This document shows positions 13,381-20,427 of a DNA stretch of 20,427 nt, one piece after another. Every line of letters starts with the position of its first letter. Position 1 is the stretch's first letter. The DNA is taken from NCBI GenBank assembly GCA_964530695.1, contig CAZGYQ010000064.1:1-20427 (forward strand). The letters run 5' to 3'. Origin of the DNA: VFBF01 sp964530695. GTDB lineage: Bacteria > Pseudomonadota > Alphaproteobacteria > Caulobacterales > Aquidulcibacteraceae. The notes beneath the pieces are model-generated. The model searched no databases and was not told the origin of the DNA. It was given only the letters and a program-made list of their open reading frames with translations. The translations under genes were made by a program, and so were the position numbers.

Positions 13381-16115
13381 ATGGTCGCTGCGACGGACAA
13401 ACCGGCTCCGGGAGCCTCAACCGCCCTCTGGATGAGCACGCTGGCCTTCACGACTTGCTTTGCCGTGTGGACGATCTTCTCGATCCTCGGCGTTCAGATC
13501 AAGAATGACCTGGGCCTCTCGGAAACCCAGTTTGGCCTGCTCGTCGGCACGCCGATCCTCACAGGGTCGCTTATCCGGCTGTTGCTGGGCGTCTGGACCG
13601 ACCAGCTTGGCGGTCGCCTCGTCAATGTCGCCGTGATGTTGTTGGCGGCGGTCGCGACGTTCCTGCTCTCCTACGCCGAGACCTACCCGCAGTTCCTTTT
13701 CGCGGCGCTCGGCATCGGGATTGCCGGTGGATCTTTCGCGGTCGGCATCACCTATGTGTCGAAGTTCTTTCCGCAGGCGCGGCAAGGCACGGCGCTGGGC
13801 ATCTTCGGCGCCGGCAACGTCGGCGCCGCAGTCACGAAATTCGCGGCGCCTGTCGTTCTCGCCGCCATGGGCTGGGAAGCGGTCGCGCAGATCTGGGCGG
13901 CGGGGCTTGTCGTGGTGGCGCTGCTCTTCTTCGTCACGACAAAGGATGACCCCGAACTCGCGCAACGCCGGAAGCAGGGCGTGAAGGCGCGCTCCCTCGC
14001 GGAGCAGTTCGAACCGCTCAAGAATGTCCAGGANNNNNNNNNNTCTACTACTTCTTTGTGTTCGGCGCGTTTGTAGCGCTGGCGCTCTGGCTGCCGCGTT
14101 ACCTCATCGGCGTGTATCACTTCGACCTGAAAACGGCAGGCATGATCGCCGCCGCCTACTCCATTCCTGCATCGCTGTTCCGCATCTACGGCGGCGTTCT
14201 CTCCGACAAGGTCGGCGCGCGAAAGGTCATGTACTGGACCTTCATGGTCTCGATGCTGGCGACATTCATCCTGTCCTATCCGGCGACGAACTATGTGATC
14301 GACGGCATACGCGGGCCCATCGCGTTTCGCTTCGCCATTGGCCCCATCGGCTTCATCGTGGTGGCCTTCGTGCTCGGCTTTTTCATGAGCCTCGGCAAGG
14401 CGGCCGTCTTCAAGCACATTCCGATCTACTATCCCAAGGACGTCGGCTCGGTGGGCGGCCTCGTCGGCATGATCGGCGGCCTTGGGGGCTTCATTTTGCC
14501 GATCCTGTTCGGCGTTCTGAACGACCTGACGGGCGTCTGGACGAGTTGCTTCATGCTGCTCTTCGTTGTCGCGACGGCGTCGCTGCTCTGGATGCATTTC
14601 GCCGTCCAGCACATGGAACGGGAAGCAGCAGGGGCGGCTCTGAAGGAATTGCCGCAGCTGCCCGAAATGCAGCCGATCCATACGCCGAAGCAGGCGGAGG
14701 CGATGTCGCCGAAGCTCATCGTCGACTGGCGGCCCGAGGATGAAGACTTCTGGAACAAGACCGGCAAGGCGGTCGCCAGCCGCAATCTGTGGCTGTCCAT
14801 CCCGTCGCTGCTGTTGTCGTTTGCAGTCTGGATGGTCTGGTCGGTGGTGGTCGCCAAGTTGCCGCTGATCGGTTTTGACTATTCGACCGATCAACTGTTC
14901 TGGCTGGCGGCGCTGCCGGGCCTTTCCGGCGCGACGTTGCGCATCTTCTACAGCTTCATGGTCCCCGTATTCGGCGGACGCCTGTGGACGACGCTGACGA
15001 CATGGTCGCTTCTGGCTCCCGCGCTCGGCATCGGCTTCGCGGTGCAAAATCCCGAAACGCCGTACTGGGTGATGCTCGGTCTTGCGCTGCTGTGCGGCTT
15101 TGGCGGCGGCAACTTCGCGTCATCCATGTCGAATATCGGCTTCTTCTATCCGAAGAAGGAGAAGGGCAATGCCCTGGCGCTCAATGCGGGCCTCGGCAAT
15201 CTCGGCGTCAGCGTCATGCAGTTCATCGTGCCGATCATCGTCACCATGGGCGTGTTCGGCGCGCTTGGCGGTGCTCCGCAGATCACAGCCAAGGGCGAAG
15301 AGCTTTTCCTGCAGAACGCGGGATTCATATGGGTTCCGTTCATTGTCGCCAGTGCGTTCGCCGCATGGTTTGGCATGAACGACCTCTCGACGGCGAAGGC
15401 TTCCTTCTCGGATCAGGCGATCATCTTCAAGCGCACGCACAACTGGATCATGTGCTGGCTCTACACGGGAACGTTCGGATCGTTCATCGGTTTTTCGGCG
15501 GCGTTCCCGCTGCTGACGAAGACGCAGTTTCCGGACGTGAACGTGTTACAGATCGCGTTTCTCGGGCCGTTGGTTGGCGCGCTGTCGCGCTCCTTCACAG
15601 GCTGGATCGCCGACAGGTTCGGCGGCGCCAAGGTGACGCTGGCAGTGTTCGCGATGATGATGGCGGGGACGATGGGCGTTCTCTACTTCCTCGACGCCAA
15701 GGACCAGCCAGGTGCATTCTCGGGCTTTTTCGCCTGCTTCATGCTGCTGTTCTTCGCCACCGGCGTCGGCAACGCGTCCACCTTCCAGATGATCCCTGCC
15801 ATCATGCGCAAGGAAGTCGCGCGGCTCGAGCCGCAGCTCAGCGCCGCCGAGCAGGTCAAGCAGGCGGAAAAGGAAAGCGCGGCCATCACCGGATTCACTT
15901 CGGCGATCGCGGCCTACGGCGCCTTCTTCATACCCAAGAGCTTCGGCTTCTCGATCGCCGCCACGGGCGGCGCCCAGGCCGCGCTCTACTCGTTTCTGGC
16001 ATTCTACGTGTCGTGCCTTGTGCTCACCTGGTTTGCCTACGCGCGGCCTGGCGGCCTCTTGTTCGATGTCGAAAACAAGCGCGGCGGCCCACACGCCTCC
16101 GCGGCAGCACAGTGA
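13381..16115 (+). CDS. narK: Fused nitrate/nitrite transporter NarK1-NarK2 (interrupted by assembly gap)
   Basis: A double-length major facilitator protein of about 910 residues made of two 12-helix NarK units in tandem, as in Paracoccus. By analogy, the first unit is a nitrate/proton symporter and the second a nitrate/nitrite antiporter feeding cytoplasmic-facing NarG. Unit 1 runs from ATG 13381 (GAGGGG 7 bases upstream) with LTGSLIRLLLGVWTDQLGGR (Arg66) and nitrate signature GIAGGSFAVGITYVSKFFP, then continues after the gap with YYFFVFGAFVALALWLPRYL and SIPASLFRIYGG. Unit 2 starts after a hydrophilic linker (about 14620-14790) and has GATLRIFYSFMVP, GFGGGNFASSMSNIGFFYPK and VGALSRSFTGWIADRFGG. 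The N-run at 14034-14043 breaks the frame only because its length is a placeholder. It is 14 bases before narG and presumably in one operon with it. Confidence 0.95.
14034..14043. other. Assembly gap (10 N) inside narK
   Basis: A run of exactly 10 N. The left side ends two bases into a codon (GA) and the right side resumes at the second base of a codon before YYFFVF, so the true missing length must be 3k+2, which 10 is not. By comparison with NarK1 proteins, a short stretch resembling VWRFSL before YYFF is missing. Confidence 0.95.
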
Positions 16116-16129
16116 CAGGGATCTGAAAC

Positions 16130-19100
16130 ATGAGCCACGTTCTCGACCGACTCCTGTTCTTCTCGCGCAAGACGGAAACCTTTTCCGGCGGTCACGGCGT
16201 CATGAACAATGAAGACCGTACATGGGAGGAGGCCTACCGGCATCGCTGGCAGCACGACAAGATCGTGCGCTCGACCCACGGCGCCAACTGCACCGGATCG
16301 TGCTCGTGGAAGATCTACGTCAAGGGCGGCATCGTCACCTGGGAAACCCAGCAGACGGACTATCCCCGCACGCGGCCAGATCTCCCGAACCACGAACCGC
16401 GCGGCTGTTCGCGCGGCGCTTCCTACAGCTGGTATCTCTATTCCTCGAACCGCGTGAAGTATCCGCTCGTGCGTGCGCGACTGGTGAAGCTCTGGCGGGA
16501 GGCGCGCGCCAGCATGGCGCCGATCGCGGCATGGGCGTCGATTGTCGAGAACGCGGCCAAACGCAAATCCTACATGACGCGTCGCGGCGGCGGCGGCTTC
16601 GTACGCGCCAAATGGGATGAGGTCACCGAAATCATCGCCGCTGCGAACGCCTATACCGTGAAGAAGTGGGGGCCTGACCGCGTGTTCGGCTTTTCCCCCA
16701 TTCCCGCCATGTCGATGATTTCCTACGCGGCGGGCGCGCGCTACCTGCAACTGCTCGGCGGCGCGTGCGGCTCTTTTTACGACTGGTACTGCGACCTTCC
16801 TCCGGCTTCTCCCCAGACCTGGGGCGAACAGACCGACGTGCCGGAATCCGCCGACTGGTACAATTCCGGGTTCATCATTGTCTGGGGCTCCAACGTGCCG
16901 CAGACCAGGACGCCAGACGCCCACTTCTACACGGAGGTGCGCTACAAGGGCACGAAGTCCGTCGTCATCAGCCCGGACTATTCCGAAGCATCGAAGTTCG
17001 CCGATCTCTGGATCAGCGTGAAGCAGGGCACGGACGCGGCGCTCGCGATGGCCATGGGGCATGTCGTCCTCACCGAGTTCCACCGCGACAGGGAAGTGCC
17101 GTACTTCCGCGACTACGTGCGCAAATACTCCGACATGCCGTTGCTCGTGCGGCTTGTCGCCAAGGACGGCGCCTATGTGCCGGAGCGCCTGCTCCGCGCG
17201 TCGGATTTCGCCGACGGCCTGGGACAGGCCAACAATCCGGACTGGAAGACGGTGGCCATCGACGAAACGAATGGCTCCGTCGTCGTGCCGTCCGGCGCCA
17301 TCGGGTTTCGCTGGGGCGAGCAGGGGAAATGGAACCTTGAGGAGAAGGACGCCAATGGGCGCGATGTGAAGCTGCGGCTTGGACTCAAGGGCGCGCACGA
17401 CGACGTCGCCGAGGTTCTTTTCCCCTACTTCGCCAATGCGGCCACCAATGGTTTTGCTTCGACGGACCATCCCAGCACGCTCAAGCGCAATATTCCGGTC
17501 AAGCGCCTCGCGCTGAAGGACGGCGAAACGCTCGTCGCTTCGGTCTATGATCTGTTCCTCGCAAACTACGGTGTGGATCAGGGACTGGGTGGCGCGCACC
17601 TGCCGAAAAGCTACGACGAGATCGAGCCCTACACGCCGGCCTGGGCGGAGGCGGTCACGAGCGTGCCGCGCGACCAGATCATCGCCACCGCGCGCGGTTT
17701 TGCGTCCAACGCGGAGAAAACCAATGGCCGGTCGATGATCATCATCGGCGCCGCGATGAACCACTGGTACCACATGGACATGAATTACCGGGGGGTGATC
17801 AACCTCCTGGTGATGTGCGGCTGCGTCGGCCAGTCAGGCGGCGGCTGGTCTCACTATGTGGGGCAGGAGAAGCTGCGGCCGCAATCGGGCTGGGCTCCCA
17901 TCGCATTTGCGCTCGACTGGGCGCGTCCGCCACGCCAGCAGAACTCGACCAGCTTCTTCTACGCGCACACCGATCAATGGCGGTACGAGACGCTTGACGT
18001 CGATGAGTTGCTCTCCCCGACAGCGCCCGACGGCGACTGGGGCAAGACCTTCATCGACTACAACGCCAAGGCCGAACGCATGGGCTGGCTGCCGTCCACG
18101 CCGGCGCTGAAGATCAATCCGCTGGAGGTGTGCAGGCAGGCCGCCGCAGAGGGCATGGACCCAAAGGACTACGCGGTGCGCGAACTCACTGCCCGGCGCC
18201 TCGAAATGAGCTGCATGGACCCGGACACGGAGGAAAATTTCCCCCGTAACATGTTTGTCTGGCGCTCGAACCTGCTCGGTTCATCGGGCAAAGGCCACGA
18301 GTATTTTCTCAAGCATCTGCTGGGGACGTCACATGGCGTCATGGGCAAGGACCTGGGCGGTACGGGCCGCAGAAAGCCGGTCGACGTGAAGTGGCGCGAG
18401 CAGGGGCCGGAAGGCAAACTGGATCTGCTTGTCACCATCGATTTCCGCATGTCCACGACGGCGGTCTATTCCGACATCGTGCTGCCGACGGCGACCTGGT
18501 ACGAAAAGAACGATCTCAACACGTCCGACATGCATCCCTTCATCCATCCGCTCACGGCGGCGGTGGACCCGGCCTGGGAATGTCGCTCCGACTGGGAGAT
18601 CTTCAAGGGCATCGCCCGGAAGTTCTCCGAAGTGGCGCCGGAAGCGCTTGGCGTCGAGCGGGACCTGGTGTTGACGCCAATCCAGCACGACAGCCCCGGC
18701 GAAATGGCGCAGGGCGCCGAACCCAGGGACTGGTGGAAGGGCGAGTGCGATCTCGTTCCCGGCAGAACCGGTCCGCAGATGACCGTCATCGAGCGGGACT
18801 ATCCCAATCTCTACAAGCGCTTCACGGCGCTCGGGCCGCTGATGGGCAAGATCGGCAATGGCGGAAAAGGCCTCGCTTGGAACACCGAGCATGAGGTCGA
18901 TGCGCTCGGTCGGTTGAACGGTCTGGTCAGCGAGGAAGGAGTCACGAAAGGCTTGCCGCGCATCGAGACCGACATCGATGCCTGCGAAGCTGTCCTGATG
19001 CTGGCGCCGGAGACCAATGGCGAAGTCGCGGTCAAGAGCTGGGAGGCGCTCTCGAAGCAGACCGGTCGGGAACACGCGCACCTCGCTTTGCCAAAGGAAG

Positions 19101-19858
19101 ACGAGAAGATCCGTTTCCGCGACATCGTCGCCCAGCCGCGCAAGATCATCTCGTCGCCGATCTGGTCCGGCATCGAGAGCGAGAACGTCTGTTACAACGC
19201 GGGCTACACCAACGTGCACGAGTTGATCCCGTGGCGCACGCTCACGGGTCGCCAGCAACTCTACCAGGACCATTCCTGGATGCGCGCTTTTGGCGAACAG
19301 CTCTGCGTCTACAAGCCACCTGTCGATCTGAAAACGATCGCGCCTGTCCATGGGCTGAAGTCGAACGGTGAAAAGGAAATCGTGCTCAACTTCATCACGC
19401 CGCATCAGAAGTGGGGCATCCATTCCACATACACCGACAACCTGATGATGCTGACGCTCAATCGCGGCGGTCCGGTCGTTTGGTTGTCGGAGGTGGATGC
19501 TCGCAAGGCGGGCATCGTCGACAACGACTGGGTCGAGGCGTTCAATTCGAACGGCGCACTCACGGCGCGCACCGTCGTCTCGCAGCGCATGCGCGAAGGT
19601 ACGGTGTTCATGTACCACGCGCAGGAGAAGATCGTGAACACGCCGGGTTCGGAGATGACCGGGCAACGCGGCGGCATCCACAACTCGGTGACGCGGGCCG
19701 TTCTCAAGCCGACGCACATGATCGGCGGCTACGCACAGCTGGCGTATGGCTTCAACTACTACGGCACTGTCGGTTGCAACCGCGACGAGTTCGTCGTCAT
19801 CCGGAAAATGAAGAAAGTGGATTGGCTGGAGCGTCCGGCCAAGAGAGCGGAGGACTGA
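16130..19858 (+). CDS. narG: Respiratory nitrate reductase alpha subunit
   Basis: The catalytic subunit of membrane-bound nitrate reductase, reducing nitrate to nitrite at a Mo-bis-MGD centre on the cytoplasmic side of the inner membrane. At 1242 residues it is the normal length and is collinear with E. coli NarG from MSHVLDRLLFF onward. The FS0 cluster ligands are His50, Cys54, Cys58 and Cys93 (HGANCTGSCSW ... PRGCSRG). The molybdenum-ligand aspartate lies in GSFYDWYCDLPPASPQTWGE (about residue 218). Further conserved blocks include NHWYHMDMNYRG, GCVGQSGGGWSHYVGQEKLR, LPTATWYEKNDLNTSDMHPF, KEDEKIRFRDI and NAGYTNVHELIPWRTLTGRQ. The ATG at 16130 has a GGGA about 10 bases upstream and follows narK by 14 bases. 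It is followed by narH after 4 bases. I see no truncation or missing ligand. Confidence 0.99.
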   Translation: MSHVLDRLLFFSRKTETFSGGHGVMNNEDRTWEEAYRHRWQHDKIVRSTHGANCTGSCSWKIYVKGGIVTWETQQTDYPRTRPDLPNHEPRGCSRGASYSWYLYSSNRVKYPLVRARLVKLWREARASMAPIAAWASIVENAAKRKSYMTRRGGGGFVRAKWDEVTEIIAAANAYTVKKWGPDRVFGFSPIPAMSMISYAAGARYLQLLGGACGSFYDWYCDLPPASPQTWGEQTDVPESADWYNSGFIIVWGSNVPQTRTPDAHFYTEVRYKGTKSVVISPDYSEASKFADLWISVKQGTDAALAMAMGHVVLTEFHRDREVPYFRDYVRKYSDMPLLVRLVAKDGAYVPERLLRASDFADGLGQANNPDWKTVAIDETNGSVVVPSGAIGFRWGEQGKWNLEEKDANGRDVKLRLGLKGAHDDVAEVLFPYFANAATNGFASTDHPSTLKRNIPVKRLALKDGETLVASVYDLFLANYGVDQGLGGAHLPKSYDEIEPYTPAWAEAVTSVPRDQIIATARGFASNAEKTNGRSMIIIGAAMNHWYHMDMNYRGVINLLVMCGCVGQSGGGWSHYVGQEKLRPQSGWAPIAFALDWARPPRQQNSTSFFYAHTDQWRYETLDVDELLSPTAPDGDWGKTFIDYNAKAERMGWLPSTPALKINPLEVCRQAAAEGMDPKDYAVRELTARRLEMSCMDPDTEENFPRNMFVWRSNLLGSSGKGHEYFLKHLLGTSHGVMGKDLGGTGRRKPVDVKWREQGPEGKLDLLVTIDFRMSTTAVYSDIVLPTATWYEKNDLNTSDMHPFIHPLTAAVDPAWECRSDWEIFKGIARKFSEVAPEALGVERDLVLTPIQHDSPGEMAQGAEPRDWWKGECDLVPGRTGPQMTVIERDYPNLYKRFTALGPLMGKIGNGGKGLAWNTEHEVDALGRLNGLVSEEGVTKGLPRIETDIDACEAVLMLAPETNGEVAVKSWEALSKQTGREHAHLALPKEDEKIRFRDIVAQPRKIISSPIWSGIESENVCYNAGYTNVHELIPWRTLTGRQQLYQDHSWMRAFGEQLCVYKPPVDLKTIAPVHGLKSNGEKEIVLNFITPHQKWGIHSTYTDNLMMLTLNRGGPVVWLSEVDARKAGIVDNDWVEAFNSNGALTARTVVSQRMREGTVFMYHAQEKIVNTPGSEMTGQRGGIHNSVTRAVLKPTHMIGGYAQLAYGFNYYGTVGCNRDEFVVIRKMKKVDWLERPAKRAED

Positions 19859-19862
19859 CGCC

Positions 19863-20427
19863 ATGAAGATCCGCGCTCAAATCGGCATGGTCCTGAACCT
19901 CGACAAGTGCATCGGGTGTCACACGTGCTCGGTGACCTGCAAGAATGTCTGGACCAATCGCGAGGGTGTTGAATACGCCTGGTTCAACAACGTCGAGACC
20001 AAGCCCGGCGTCGGCTATCCGCGCGACTGGGAGAACCAGAAGCACTGGAAAGGCGGATGGGTGCGCAAGCCGAACGGCGCCATCGAGCCGCGCATGGGAT
20101 CGAAGTGGCGCATCCTTGCGAAGATATTCGCGAACCCCAACCTCCCGGAGATCGACGACTACTACGAGCCGTTCGACTTCGACTACAGCCACCTGCAGAC
20201 GGCAGGAGAGCTTCAGGCGTTTCCCACGGCGCGGCCGCGTTCCCAGATCACCGGCGAGCGCATGGAGAAGATCGAGGCAGGCCCCAACTGGGAGGAGATC
20301 CTCGGCGGCGAGTTTTCCAAGAGGTCCAAGGATCAGAATTTCGAAGGCATTCAGAAGGAGATGTACGGCGCCTTCGAGAACACCTTCATGATGTACCTGC
20401 CGCGCCTGTGCGAGCACTGCCTCAACC
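19863..20427 (+). CDS. narH: Respiratory nitrate reductase beta subunit, N-terminal part (cut by window edge)
   Basis: The iron-sulfur subunit that carries electrons from the cytochrome b subunit NarI to NarG. ATG 19863 follows the narG stop by 4 bases, with GGAGG at 19850-19854 inside the end of narG. About 188 codons are visible of roughly 510. The N-terminus MKIRAQIGMVLNLDKC leads into the first cluster motif CIGCHTCSVTCKNVW (Cys16, Cys19, Cys22, Cys26). Next come the NarH-typical segments EYAWFNNVETKPGVGYPRDW, KIFANPNLPEIDDYYEPFDF and NTFMMYLPRLCEHCLN, the last opening the second cluster motif. narJ and narI should follow outside the window. Confidence 0.98.
   Translation, partial: MKIRAQIGMVLNLDKCIGCHTCSVTCKNVWTNREGVEYAWFNNVETKPGVGYPRDWENQKHWKGGWVRKPNGAIEPRMGSKWRILAKIFANPNLPEIDDYYEPFDFDYSHLQTAGELQAFPTARPRSQITGERMEKIEAGPNWEEILGGEFSKRSKDQNFEGIQKEMYGAFENTFMMYLPRLCEHCLN

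Noticed and set aside
13752..15047. 431-codon minus-strand open frame across narK and the N gap
   Set aside because: It is antisense to NarK, reads through Ns and has a charged low-complexity translation.
16037..17773. 578-codon minus-strand open frame over the end of narK and the first half of narG
   Set aside because: Antisense to well-conserved NarG, with no recognisable domain; typical of GC-rich coding DNA.
18329..19864. 511-codon minus-strand open frame over the second half of narG
   Set aside because: Antisense to NarG, with no domain or upstream ribosome site.

Overview
The window is GC-rich, densely packed bacterial chromosome, most likely from an alphaproteobacterium. This is inferred from four things: the hut gene arrangement, a LacI regulator beside a cupin_8-type protein and a Tat-exported glycosidase, a NarK protein in which two transporters are fused (as known in Paracoccus), and a cysteine-cluster-free FNR-family regulator divergent from narK. 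I cannot name the genus. One run of 10 N (14034-14043) marks a scaffold join inside narK.

Region 1 (1-2605) is histidine catabolism. hutI and the start of hutU lie on the minus strand, and an arginase-fold hutG-type gene reads divergently from a 47-bp gap that holds an 18-bp inverted repeat. Urocanate hydratase, imidazolonepropionase and formimidoylglutamase are the last three steps from urocanate to glutamate. hutH is not visible.

Region 2 (2606-4496) holds an FMN-dependent alpha-hydroxy-acid dehydrogenase (minus strand, stop codon abutting that of hutG) and a divergent small DedA-family membrane protein.

Region 3 (4605-10894) looks like a sugar or glucuronide utilisation locus. It contains an exported SGNH hydrolase translationally coupled to a CPA2 cation:proton antiporter (minus strand), a LacI-family regulator with a palindromic LacI-type operator in the shared upstream region, a JmjC/cupin_8-type protein (minus strand), and a Tat-exported GH2 enzyme with the NxK motif of beta-glucuronidases.

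Region 4 (10895-20427) is a respiratory nitrate reduction island: moaA (molybdenum cofactor synthesis), a NarR-like Crp/Fnr regulator, a NarK1-NarK2 fusion transporter, narG and the start of narH. Four sites of the form TTGA-N6-TCAA (one upstream of moaA, three between the regulator and narK) suggest that cofactor supply, transport and reductase are controlled together by FNR/NarR-type proteins. The moaA leader also contains a perfect 14-bp-arm hairpin. narJ and narI would be expected past the right edge.

No tRNA, rRNA, CRISPR array, insertion sequence or prophage gene was seen. The window is largely known metabolism. The most unusual points are the metal-ligand substitution in the HutG-like protein, the moaA leader hairpin, the clustered FNR-type boxes and the hydrolase-antiporter coupling.
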